64,000 bases of DNA, from the NCBI GenBank assembly GCA_017161075.1, contig CP046174.1:248001-312000 (forward strand). Reading direction: 5' to 3'. How positions within the stretch are numbered: the first letter of the stretch is position 1; the number at the start of each line of letters is the position of its first letter. A model generated the notes under the pieces. It was not told the origin of the DNA, made no database searches, and was given only the letters and a program-made list of their open reading frames with translations. A program made the translations under genes and the position numbers. The stretch comes from Erysipelotrichaceae bacterium 66202529. GTDB lineage: Bacteria; Bacillota_I; Bacilli_A; Erysipelotrichales; Erysipelotrichaceae. This document shows, one piece after another, positions 54,196 to 62,783 of this stretch.

Positions 54196-55305
54196 TCAGA
54201 CTGCCTTTTTTCTATTCTTACTCTCATACATTCGTTGATCTGCGATGCTAATCAGCTTATCAAGATTCCCCATATCCTGAGGATAGGATGCACTGCCATA
54301 GCTGACACCGAGAAAGCTGATTGCCCCAAAACGAAACGTTAGGGAGGTCAGCTTCTTTAAAATATCGGAAGGAGATTCCTTTTTTGACAGGATGATAAAC
54401 TCATCACCAGAAATACGGTACGCCTGCGCATCATGCTTATTGCATATCTCTCTCAGCAATCCGGAAAAGGTACACAGATATTGATCTCCATTAGCATGTC
54501 CATAGCTGTCGTTGATCTGCTTAAAATGATCTAAGTCCAGAAACAATACATGAAACCTGTCTAGCCTGGCATAAAATTCTTCATAATCACGGTACAGGGC
54601 TGCCCTGTTTTTTAATCCGGTCAACGTATCTATAGAGGCAATCGTTTTCAAATTCCCAATAACCTGTCCATTCAACAGAACCTCTCTGATCAGACGAAAG
54701 CTAAACAAAAGGTTACAGGCGATAACGATAAACGTCAGGATTTGAAGCAATGCAATCCCGGGGAAAATAAAAGCAACATTTATGCATAATATCGTGATGA
54801 ACCACAGATATGTCGCTTTATATAAATATGACTGTATATGCATATCTGCACAATCCAAAAGAATCATATAGGTATCCTTCATAAACCGCAGAACAGGAAA
54901 AGCTGTTATGGAAAACAGCAGTGACTGTATCAAAAAGGTAGCTGTAAACCGGCTCATATAAGGCTCCAGAAGGTAGCCTGTCTGTACTGAAATTGTAAAT
55001 ACAAGCAGCGTATACGTCCATGCAAAGCAGATTACAAATATATTATGCTTCATGCTGTCCTCATACAGATAATGCAGAGGCAGCAAATATAAAAATCCAG
55101 CCAGTGTGAACAGTCCGTTTCCGTTGCCGTAGCTTGGAAGCTGTCGCAGCAGCATGTAAAAAAAGGCCATCATCACACATGTAAATAAGAGGATGATAAG
55201 CAAAATTTTCCAGAGTGCATAGCGTCTTCGGGAATGTCGATCCGCAATATACATATTCATAGCAATGATTTCCGCAACGACACCCATTTGTAAAAAAAAC
55301 TCCAT
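54196..55305 (-). CDS. membrane-bound GGDEF protein (putative diguanylate cyclase)
   Basis: A 369-residue protein: about six to seven membrane helices (residues 1-195), then a GGDEF domain with the N-terminal IDTLTGLKNRAALYRDYEEF and the active-site loop RISGDEFIIL. The SGDEF form is known in active diguanylate cyclases. The I-site RxxD is not visible before the loop (the matching place reads NKHD), so feedback inhibition is unlikely. No EAL domain. AAAGGTG precedes the ATG at 55305. Confidence 0.85.
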   Translation of the reverse strand: MEFFLQMGVVAEIIAMNMYIADRHSRRRYALWKILLIILLFTCVMMAFFYMLLRQLPSYGNGNGLFTLAGFLYLLPLHYLYEDSMKHNIFVICFAWTYTLLVFTISVQTGYLLEPYMSRFTATFLIQSLLFSITAFPVLRFMKDTYMILLDCADMHIQSYLYKATYLWFITILCINVAFIFPGIALLQILTFIVIACNLLFSFRLIREVLLNGQVIGNLKTIASIDTLTGLKNRAALYRDYEEFYARLDRFHVLFLDLDHFKQINDSYGHANGDQYLCTFSGLLREICNKHDAQAYRISGDEFIILSKKESPSDILKKLTSLTFRFGAISFLGVSYGSASYPQDMGNLDKLISIADQRMYESKNRKKAV

Positions 55306-55357
55306 CCAATCACCTTTTCCTATATATATAATACAGCAATCAGGGGATGAAAAGAAG

Positions 55358-56052
55358 TTATTTTTGTATGAGATACTGTAAATATCTGTAAAGAGGTGTA
55401 AACCGGATGAGAGTGTAGGAAAGCAGGACACCTGCGAAGTTTAGGATAAAATCATCGATATCCATCGTACCACTCAATGTGAAAAACTGAGTGACCTCTA
55501 CCATCACAATCAGCACTGCCATAGAAAATAGTAGCCTCAGCGGACATTTTGCCCACTTGGTGAGAAGCAGCAGGAAGAAAGGAAATGGCATGAATGCAAT
55601 AAAATTTCCAAAAAGATTCATGATGGCAATCTGATTACTGATACCGGGGATTTCAAAAATCAGCATCATTTGACGGATTGTAGCGAACGGTTTAAGATTC
55701 GTACCATATTCCCACTGCATACGCAAAGCATTCGCATACGACTGGAGCGCAGATCGACATAATCTCTTGCGAACTCACTGGCAAAGAACAGCATATAGAT
55801 CATTTGAAATATATAAAATAAGAACAGGACAGACCACATCAGACGCAAATTTCTTGTCTGCTTCTCATGATTACAAGTACGATTTTGAAGGAGCACGGAG
55901 ATGATGAGCGATGCACATATAATTACAGAAAACAGCACGATCCCTGAAAAATTCAGAAAGTTTTCTATGGTGAGATAAATATAGAGAAGCATTGCACAGG
56001 TACAAATGCCAAGACTGATATAGGACAGCTCTTTCTTATATTTGAATAACAT
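55358..56052 (-). pseudogene. VanZ-family membrane protein, frameshifted
   Basis: Two minus-strand frames join into one VanZ-like protein. The first (start 56052, AAGGGAG upstream) reads membrane helices to FFASEFARDYVDLRSS (about 55745). The second resumes with YANALRMQWEYGTNLKPFAT, which carries the VanZ hallmark N-x-x-PF-x-TI, then GNFIAFMPFPFFL and DIDDFILNFAGVLL. A one-base indel near 55735-55745 splits it. VanZ family members affect glycopeptide resistance or cell-envelope properties. Could be a true pseudogene or a read error. Confidence 0.7.
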
Positions 56053-56412
56053 ACCAAAACTCCCTTCATGTGTATATATGATAAAGGAGATTGCCTTTTT
56101 ACACAAGAGGCTAACCCTTAATATTTTCTTAGGATTGCAGAAGATTATTCCAGCTAATTCAAGGAACTGCTTCCATAATACCTGCGACTGCATATTCCCT
56201 GTTGGTGATGAAGCAGATTAAAAACTTCAGGCCATTTTCTACTAAAAACAATACGGTTGCCATATACTGTAACGGACATACCGCAGTAAACGATATGCAT
56301 GCAACACTGGATAATGTACGGAAAACGCCAATATTTAACTTTTTCTTAAGAAAGGAAATACCATATACAAATGTGGATTCTGTAGTATAATATCCTTGTG
56401 AGGTTAAACAGA
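56053..56412. other. intergenic region
   Basis: Divergent spacer. It contains TATAAT (56386-56391) as a likely -10 for the zinc-ribbon gene, without a clear -35. No other feature. Confidence 0.45.
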
Positions 56413-56724
56413 ATGAAGATATTTACATGTGTGAAATGCGGCAGTCCCATCAAGCTGCATGTGATAAAAGGCTATGTGCATTTGACTTGTCCAACATGTC
56501 AGACGCAATATCAGCTGGATGCCGTGAGTCTGAAAAAATATATGCTGATACCGTTGCTGTCGGTGGCAGCGGCTGTTGGCAGCAGTCTGCGCTTTTTGCA
56601 GGGAAGAACGATTGATATCAAATTTATTTATATACTGAGCGTATCCTTTGTATTATCGGGATTGCTTGGCTGGCTCTGTGTGAAGGCAGGGATTTTAACA
56701 TATGAAGAGAAGGAAAACAGGTGA
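56413..56724 (+). CDS. zinc-ribbon membrane protein
   Basis: A 103-residue protein with an N-terminal zinc ribbon (CVKCGSP ... CPTCQTQY, four Cys) and two membrane helices. Such small proteins are usually accessory to a neighbouring membrane protein. GAGG lies nine bases before the ATG at 56413. It ends four bases before the RDD-PHP gene and is co-transcribed with it. Confidence 0.75.
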   Translation: MKIFTCVKCGSPIKLHVIKGYVHLTCPTCQTQYQLDAVSLKKYMLIPLLSVAAAVGSSLRFLQGRTIDIKFIYILSVSFVLSGLLGWLCVKAGILTYEEKENR

Positions 56725-56728
56725 AAGC

Positions 56729-58216
56729 ATGGAAAAAATGAGGAAAACACCGGGAAAGCGAAAAACATATCAGCTGGCTGTGGACGGTATTCGCCCTTTA
56801 ACTGCACAGGACAGTAAGAATCGGCTGCTTGCATTCTGTATGGATGTTAGCATTATGCTATGCCCGATTGCCTTATGGAATATTATTTTACTGGCTGTAC
56901 TGGGAAATATCATCAGTATATCCGGTATCAAACTCATCAGTATATTTATTGGGGTTCTGCTTGTCATATCAATCTTATTTCTTAACAGCTATATATACAG
57001 GCAGACCGGAGGTCAAAGCGTCGGTATGCGGATGTTTGGTTTCAAGGTAGTTAAGAAAAGCGGAAGAAAAGCCAGCCGCCAACAGCTGTTACTGAGAGAA
57101 TTGGCAGGCTTTGATATTCCGTTTATTATACTGATGTACTTTACAAATGCGTTTGGCGTCATGCTTTACTGGGGCTTAAACGGATTGTTTACATTGGCTG
57201 ACAGCCGTCATCGTTCACTGATTGATGTGATTCTGGGAACACGCGTTGTTGCACTTGAAAAAGCAGCTCCTGTAAAACAAAAAGAAGCAGTACCGGAGAA
57301 TGTAAAGCCACAGCCAAAGCCTGCGGAGCAGCCGGATATGATAATGAATACCATGGATCTGCATATTCATTCCAACTTTTCTGACCGTGGACAATATAAC
57401 GTTGAGGAGATTTTCCAGTATGCAAAGCGTAACAGAATACAGACGATTTCCATAACGGATCTGGATTGCGCAAAGGCGAACAGCATCGCGGTAAGAATGA
57501 GCGAGCTGTATGGGGTTACGTATATTCCGGGTATTGAAATCAACTGTGATTTACATGGCCGCAGGGTACGTGTGTTAGGCTATTTCATTCAGTATAGCAG
57601 TGAATTATTTGCACATATTGAAAATGAAAGTCTTGTAAATGAGAAGCGTGCAAGTATTGATAGGGTTCGCAGATTTGAATCCTTACTAGGACGCAATATT
57701 GACGAAGAACGCCTATTGAAAAGCAATCGGTTTCAGCGTTTGAGCGGTGAGTTGATCGCCAAGCATGTGTTAAATCGTCCGGAATTTGAGGATTGTGCAA
57801 TTTTGAAGCCGTATCGCAGGGATGAATTTGGCTGGCGTGCTTTAAATAAAGATTATTTCGCCTATGGTAAGCCTTGCTATGTTCCGGTGAAATATCCATA
57901 TCTTAAGGATGTATTGGATGTAATTGAACTGACAGGCGGTATTTCTGTACTTGCCCATCCGGGAAAACTGCTGGTGCAGGAGCCGGAGCTGCTGCATGAG
58001 GCATTGCAATTAGGCGTACAGGGAATAGAGGTATTCCATCCGATGCATACAAAGAAGGAAATGGCAAGTCTGCTGAAGCTGGCTACTGACCGCAAGCTGC
58101 TCGTCAGTGCAGGAAGCGGCTTCTATAATATGGAAGGAATTACACGCATAGGAAGGTGTAATTGTCCAAAAGAAGCAGAAGGCTTAATCGATATGATGCT
58201 GCATGCACGTATGTAA
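56729..58216 (+). CDS. RDD membrane domain fused to a degenerate PHP domain
   Basis: A 495-residue fusion. Residues about 30-180 form an RDD domain (KNRLLAFCMDVSIMLCPIAL, SVGMRMFGFKVV) with membrane helices. After a Pro/Lys linker, residues about 208-480 match the TrpH/YciV type PHP phosphoesterase fold: MDLHIHSNFSD (His211 and His213), GIEI (268-271), LAHPG (His410), GIEVFHPMH (432-440). But motif II reads TDLD where TDHD is usual (Leu245), and motif IV reads SGFYN where SDFHG is usual (464-467). Two or more metal ligands are therefore missing. Start at the second ATG because of AGGTGAAAG upstream. Function unknown. Confidence 0.82.
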   Translation: MEKMRKTPGKRKTYQLAVDGIRPLTAQDSKNRLLAFCMDVSIMLCPIALWNIILLAVLGNIISISGIKLISIFIGVLLVISILFLNSYIYRQTGGQSVGMRMFGFKVVKKSGRKASRQQLLLRELAGFDIPFIILMYFTNAFGVMLYWGLNGLFTLADSRHRSLIDVILGTRVVALEKAAPVKQKEAVPENVKPQPKPAEQPDMIMNTMDLHIHSNFSDRGQYNVEEIFQYAKRNRIQTISITDLDCAKANSIAVRMSELYGVTYIPGIEINCDLHGRRVRVLGYFIQYSSELFAHIENESLVNEKRASIDRVRRFESLLGRNIDEERLLKSNRFQRLSGELIAKHVLNRPEFEDCAILKPYRRDEFGWRALNKDYFAYGKPCYVPVKYPYLKDVLDVIELTGGISVLAHPGKLLVQEPELLHEALQLGVQGIEVFHPMHTKKEMASLLKLATDRKLLVSAGSGFYNMEGITRIGRCNCPKEAEGLIDMMLHARM

Positions 58217-58801
58217 GAAGGTAGAAAAGACAGAGCTCTTAGAGAGTGTTCTGTCTTTTTTTACTTTGCTTGTGGAATGGTCTTCGTGTTTTGTTTGTTT
58301 CTTTCATTTGCATTACTGTAAATCTGTTAAAGAAGGACTATTCCTTCACTTCACCTTTTCTATGCATCCAAAATGCTGTTTCTTTGTGTAAAATTGAATA
58401 TGTATTGTATCATATCCATTCAAAGGAAGGCTGCTGATTTCTTATCCGGCATGCGCATTCAAAACAACAGACTTCATAAATATAGGGGGGAATTATCTGA
58501 ACTGTAACACATAAACCCCAAGTCACATATAGCGGCACATCTTGATTATACATCAGGCTGTTTGTTCAGTTTGCATGAAAAAGCTAAATTCCCATGCAAT
58601 ACATTCAAATTAAGAAGGTTTAAGGTTTCCACTATTTACCCGATGCATAATGTATGCTATAAATAATATTGTTGAATACGGACACTTACCTGTATTGTGA
58701 ACTGAAGATACGGAATAAATATACAATTTAAATAGCATATACATACATAAGCACGTATGCTAGTGGAACCACATCTACATACCGCTGGAAAGGGATATCT
58801 T
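58217..58801. other. intergenic region
   Basis: About 585 AT-rich bases with a terminator at 58225-58265. No other gene or repeat is recognised. Confidence 0.5.
58225..58265 (+). terminator. terminator after the RDD-PHP gene
   Basis: Ten-base stem AAAAGACAGA / TCTGTCTTTT followed by TTT. Confidence 0.75.
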
Positions 58802-59125
58802 ATGAATACATACCTTGATGAAATGTTACGCAACGATAGCATACTAACAATCTTGATGAATGGCTTGGCAATTATTGTGATACTAACAATAGGTCTGCTT
58901 TCTTGGTTTAAAAAGCAGAAGAGATATGAGAAACGCTATCTTATTTGGGGCAGATTAAATCATATAGTATTGGCAGTTGTTCTTATCTGGATCATAACAA
59001 CAAAGGGATATGACAGGCAGCTGGAATGTATGTTCCTTATGGCCTTTGTTATGCTTCTGTATCTGATGCTCTTAATAGCTCTGATTGGCAGCTTTGTGAA
59101 GGGTATTCATAAAAATCCTTTATGA
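58802..59125 (+). CDS. small membrane protein, unknown
   Basis: A 107-residue protein with three hydrophobic helices (ILMNGLAIIVILTIGLLSWF, IVLAVVLIWII, FVMLLYLMLLIALIGSF). The ATG at 58802 follows AAAGGGA. An in-frame ATG 15 codons earlier (58757) has no such site. No family recognised. Confidence 0.55.
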   Translation: MNTYLDEMLRNDSILTILMNGLAIIVILTIGLLSWFKKQKRYEKRYLIWGRLNHIVLAVVLIWIITTKGYDRQLECMFLMAFVMLLYLMLLIALIGSFVKGIHKNPL

Positions 59126-59318
59126 AAAAAAAGGTGCACGGAGCTTCGAAGATATATGAAGTCATACGGTGAAATGACATATATTGGTTACTGGTAGATG
59201 CGGGAATACACGTCTGACAGGATCTATGATACAATAGCGCTGTAAAGTCCACGAAATTGGTCACATGCGGCTATGGCATTGTTGATCGATAACGAGGATA
59301 AAAGAAAAGAGGTATACT

Positions 59319-59639
59319 ATGGAAGCAGCAATAAAAAGAGTAAGAAAGTTTGTAGAGGATCGGGATTGGGATCAGTTTCATACCCCGGATAATCTGGCGA
59401 AGTCTATCTGTATAGAGGCAGGGGAGCTGCTGGAATGCTTTCAATGGGAAGCGGAGAAGTATAATCATATCGCGGTATGTGAGGAGCTTGCCGATGTGAT
59501 GATTTACAGTATGCAGCTGGCAGATAAGCTGCATGTGGATATGGAACAAATCATACTGGATAAAATGGAAAAGAATGAAAAGAAGTATCCTGTAGAAAAA
59601 GCCAGAGGAAACGCCGCAAAATACGATGCATATGAATAA
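59319..59639 (+). CDS. MazG-like nucleotide pyrophosphohydrolase
   Basis: A 106-residue all-helical house-cleaning NTPase of the MazG-like (dCTPase/RS21-C6) type. The metal-binding Glu/Asp pattern is visible: IEAGELLECFQW (E-x-x-E) and EELADVMIYSMQLAD (E-x-x-D). It hydrolyses non-canonical nucleoside triphosphates to monophosphates. AAGAGGT precedes the ATG. It ends 13 bases before the next gene. Confidence 0.88.
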   Translation: MEAAIKRVRKFVEDRDWDQFHTPDNLAKSICIEAGELLECFQWEAEKYNHIAVCEELADVMIYSMQLADKLHVDMEQIILDKMEKNEKKYPVEKARGNAAKYDAYE

Positions 59640-59652
59640 GCAGGAGGCAGCT

Positions 59653-60483
59653 ATGAAAAAACTGTATATATCTGCGGATATCGAAGGAATATGGGGAAAT
59701 GGAGCATTTGCGCATACTGCAAAAAACGGCAGCGAATATGAGGAATATCGCACCCACATGATTGCGGAGGTGAATCTGCTGATTGACAAGCTGTTTACAG
59801 CAGGGGCAGAGGAGATTGTGGTGAATGACGGTCACGGCACTATGGATAATTTGAGCGCATCCCGGCTGGATCCGCGTGCCTGCCTGGTGGTAAGCAATGG
59901 AGCATATAAGGAATATGGTATGATGGAGGGGTTGGACGGCTCTTTTGACGGTGTATGTTTTATTGGCTATCACTGCCGTAGTAACACACATGGCGTTATG
60001 GCGCATACTATTTGGGGATCACTTGTTAGAAGCATTTCCGTTAATGGTGAGGAGCTTGGAGAAAGTGGAATCAATGCCCGTCTTGCCTGGGAATATGGTG
60101 TTCCTGTCGTGCTGGTCAGCGGGGATGATCTTCTAAAGGAGCAGTTAAAGGAAGAATTGCATATGCCGTTTGCTTATGTAGAAACCAAAAAGGCAATTTC
60201 CTCACAGTGTGCTCTTTCCTGCAGCTGGCAGATGCTGGAGGAACGCTATGAGCGCGCAGTTTCATCCATGGAAGCATTATGCGTGCAATCGCCTGCAGTG
60301 ATAAAAAAACCATATACTGTGGACATCACCTTTCATCAGGAACGCAATGCAGATTTTGTTTCCCGTATGGATGGCGTTACCCGTATGTCTGATTGTATGG
60401 TACGCATACAGAAGAACAGCTATGATGAGGTATACCGGTATCTTCGCTTTGTTATTAAGGTAAGCAATGCATTTGCTTCCTAA
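59653..60483 (+). CDS. M55 family D-aminopeptidase (DppA-like)
   Basis: A 276-residue zinc peptidase. The N-terminal metal motif SADIEG (Asp, Glu), the His in VNDGHGTMDN, the His in FIGYHCRSNT and the glutamate-bearing GINARLAWEYGVP segment match the DppA/M55 family, which cleaves D-Ala-D-Ala type peptides. It may recycle D-amino-acid peptides from the cell wall. AGGAGG lies before the ATG at 59653. Probably co-transcribed with the MazG-like gene. Confidence 0.9.
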   Translation: MKKLYISADIEGIWGNGAFAHTAKNGSEYEEYRTHMIAEVNLLIDKLFTAGAEEIVVNDGHGTMDNLSASRLDPRACLVVSNGAYKEYGMMEGLDGSFDGVCFIGYHCRSNTHGVMAHTIWGSLVRSISVNGEELGESGINARLAWEYGVPVVLVSGDDLLKEQLKEELHMPFAYVETKKAISSQCALSCSWQMLEERYERAVSSMEALCVQSPAVIKKPYTVDITFHQERNADFVSRMDGVTRMSDCMVRIQKNSYDEVYRYLRFVIKVSNAFAS

Positions 60484-60615
60484 ATGCGTAAGAACACAGA
60501 GAATACAACGCTGTGAAACAGATATTTTTCTTAATCATTTAACAGCAAAGATACACACAAGGCTGAAGAAGATTGGTAGTGGAAGTCTTTCAGCGGCAAG
60601 AAATTATTTTACATG

Positions 60616-60659
60616 TAAAAAGCTCTCTATCAGACAGTACCGTTGTAGAGAGCTTTTTA
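60616..60659. terminator. bidirectional terminator between convergent genes
   Basis: Perfect stem AGCTCTCTA / TAGAGAGCT (60621-60629 with 60646-60654) flanked by A5 and T5 runs, effective for both the M55 gene and the minus-strand operon. Confidence 0.8.
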
Positions 60660-60673
60660 TTGTATGTGAACGT

Positions 60674-60913
60674 TTATCGCAGAGAGCCTGATGTAGCTGC
60701 TTTATGTTTTAGGTACAGCGTATTCAGTTCCTTTTGATAAAACAGAAGAAGGAAGAAAAGAGCCGCAAGACTTCCCTTTATAATAAAATACACGGCTGTT
60801 TTATAATCCCTGTAATAGATTAACAGTACTGCACTACAGGTCATTTGATAGCCAAACACGATAAGTGCAAGAAGCATGAGAATGATACTGCCATATCTGA
60901 TATACGATTTCAT
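60674..60913 (-). CDS. small two-helix membrane protein
   Basis: A 79-residue protein with two hydrophobic helices (IILMLLALIVFGYQMTCSAV and YFIIKGSLAALFFLLLFY). AGGAGGAAAGG precedes the ATG at 60913. It begins 13 bases after the stop of the Asp-box protein on the same strand, so the two form an operon. No family was recognised. Confidence 0.6.
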   Translation of the reverse strand: MKSYIRYGSIILMLLALIVFGYQMTCSAVLLIYYRDYKTAVYFIIKGSLAALFFLLLFYQKELNTLYLKHKAATSGSLR

Positions 60914-60926
60914 AAACCTTTCCTCC

Positions 60927-62177
60927 TTATCCTGCCAGCTTAGGGGAATCATCAATTTCCTTCTTAAAGCGGAAGGTGATTCCGTCATCGGATTCATAAA
61001 GTCCTTTATAACGAATATTGTTTCTCATATAATCACCATCATTCCCCTGTCCGACAACTATATAGGTTTTACCCTTTTTGCGGTATGCGTATTCCATAAG
61101 GATAAATGGTTTGATTTTGTTATTTACATACTCTGTTTCATAGCCGGGCAATGTTAGTGTTGTATAGGTTTTACCATCATCATTTGTATAATATACCAGC
61201 GGATTTTGATTCTGATCGGTACCCGCGCCAATATAGGCAGTGCCATCAGATACAAAGCTTACATTTTTCTTTTCCTGGAATGCTTCACCATCCAGATAGC
61301 TCCATGTTTTCAAATCAGTGCTCTTATAGGTACTGTAATATTCATGACCAAGGGAGCGGTCAGTTGCTATTGTTATATAACAGCTATTCTCTGTTTTTGA
61401 CAGATAAAGAGTTTCTCCACGATAGCTGGTTGGAAGTATTCTGCTTTTGTTCCAGTTCTTGCCTGCATCTTTGCTGTATAACATATAGCTGCCGTCATCG
61501 TCGTAACAGATAAATGCGGTAAAGGCTTTGGTGACGATATAGCCATGTGCCGGTAAGAGCTCATTATACAATTCATTATTGGTGCCTGCAATATCCTTAT
61601 AGGGAACGGGAACCTCCAGAAGTGTTGTACCTTTATCATAGGTAACGTACAGCTTGCTGTCATGAAAAACATAGGTTTCCTTTTCATCAGCCATTGCATA
61701 CTGTATTGTATGAGGTTCACGGAGTGTATGATCCACTTTAATCTGATATTGAACCGGGGACATTTTATCACTTATTTTGTATCCATGGGCTGTTTTATCA
61801 ATTTTCAAAACGAGCTGAGACAGATACCAGCCGTTCTCCTGCAGTGTTGCGTTGTAATAAGCGACAATATAAATATTTGTACTTACCGGTTGATACTCAT
61901 AATCCAACTGTACGTAGCCGTCTTTGTTTAATACTTCAATAGATTTTATACGTTTATCTTTGATACGATATGCAAAGGGGACCGTAATACCTTCATATTG
62001 CTTAAAAAAATCATGAAACCATTCTGTTGTAATTTCCTTTAAATCCGTTTTTGTAGTCTGTATGCTGCTTCCGATAATTGCTTTTGGCTGAAACTGATTC
62101 CAGACGCTAAACAGTATCATTGCGTTTACTCCACAGGCGAGAAGCAGACAAAGCAGAGCCAGTCCGACTTTTTTCAT
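60927..62177 (-). CDS. membrane-anchored Asp-box (BNR) beta-propeller protein
   Basis: A 416-residue protein with an N-terminal hydrophobic signal/anchor (LALLCLLLACGVNAMILF). The body contains several Asp-box motifs (SKDAGKNW, TNDDGKTY, SDDGITF), hallmark of sialidase-like beta-propellers. No sialidase active-site arginine triad could be identified by eye, so it may be a sugar-binding or structural propeller rather than a sialidase. AAGAAGGTG precedes the ATG at 62177. First gene of a two-gene operon. Confidence 0.75.
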   Translation of the reverse strand: MKKVGLALLCLLLACGVNAMILFSVWNQFQPKAIIGSSIQTTKTDLKEITTEWFHDFFKQYEGITVPFAYRIKDKRIKSIEVLNKDGYVQLDYEYQPVSTNIYIVAYYNATLQENGWYLSQLVLKIDKTAHGYKISDKMSPVQYQIKVDHTLREPHTIQYAMADEKETYVFHDSKLYVTYDKGTTLLEVPVPYKDIAGTNNELYNELLPAHGYIVTKAFTAFICYDDDGSYMLYSKDAGKNWNKSRILPTSYRGETLYLSKTENSCYITIATDRSLGHEYYSTYKSTDLKTWSYLDGEAFQEKKNVSFVSDGTAYIGAGTDQNQNPLVYYTNDDGKTYTTLTLPGYETEYVNNKIKPFILMEYAYRKKGKTYIVVGQGNDGDYMRNNIRYKGLYESDDGITFRFKKEIDDSPKLAG

Positions 62178-62541
62178 GAAGACACCTTCTTTTTCCTTTT
62201 TATATAATAGCACACCGTTTGCGTAACGTATACCCTGGTGATGATATAAGCCTTCCTTATAGATAGGACGGTATCCTTCAGATTTATATCATCAAAAGAT
62301 GTTTTGTATCCAATGCTTATGAAATAGTATACGTTGTACAAAGACGAAAGCAGGTATATGATCTACAAAAGAAAGCATGACACTTTAGTGATTAAGCCTA
62401 CGATATATAAAAAGGATACATAATGTCTGCTGAAATTTCTATCATTTGATTATTTACAATCCATAACTCTTATATTCAAGATTTTGGTAAGTTTCTGTAT
62501 TTTTTCTTGTCTTTGCGGGAAGAATTCTATATAATGATACT
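62178..62541. other. intergenic region before the metG leader
   Basis: AT-rich spacer, metG promoter at its right end. An inverted relative of the 40699 repeat lies at 62248-62267. Nothing else is recognised. Confidence 0.45.
62507..62535 (+). promoter_or_regulatory. promoter of metG
   Basis: TTGTCT (62507-62512), 17-base spacer, TATAAT (62530-62535); start near 62542. Confidence 0.8.
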
Positions 62542-62768
62542 ACAAAGGTAATGACAGGAAGAGTAGCTTGTATCCAAGGCAGAGAGAGAGAATGGCTGGT
62601 GTAAATTCTCATGAAGAACAAGTGAACATGGCCCTGGAACCGTTTTTCTGAATAATTAGGGAAAACCGCAGGTCGGCGTTAACGGCAAATGAGGTGTGCG
62701 CGTATGCGTGCATGAATAAAGGTGGTAACACGAAGCTTTCGTCCTTTGGCGGGGGCTTTTTCTTATAT
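62542..62768 (+). ncRNA. T-box riboswitch leader of metG
   Basis: Begins with the stem I motif GGAAGAGTAG, has the GGCTGGTG apical segment after an AGAGAG bulge, and the T-box sequence AAAGGTGGTAACACG (62718-62732). The antiterminator uses TGGT, which pairs with the ACCA end of uncharged tRNA-Met (discriminator A). ATG triplets at 62611 and 62627 are candidate Met specifiers. A GC-rich stem followed by CTTTTTC (to about 62765) is the terminator. Uncharged tRNA-Met should allow readthrough into metG. Confidence 0.88.
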
Positions 62769-62783
62769 AAGGAGGATATGATT

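Noticed and set aside
54189..54203. Palindrome CAGTCTGTCAGACTG as terminator of the GGDEF gene
   Set aside because: It overlaps the stop codon and is followed on the minus strand by only three T residues; too weak to call.
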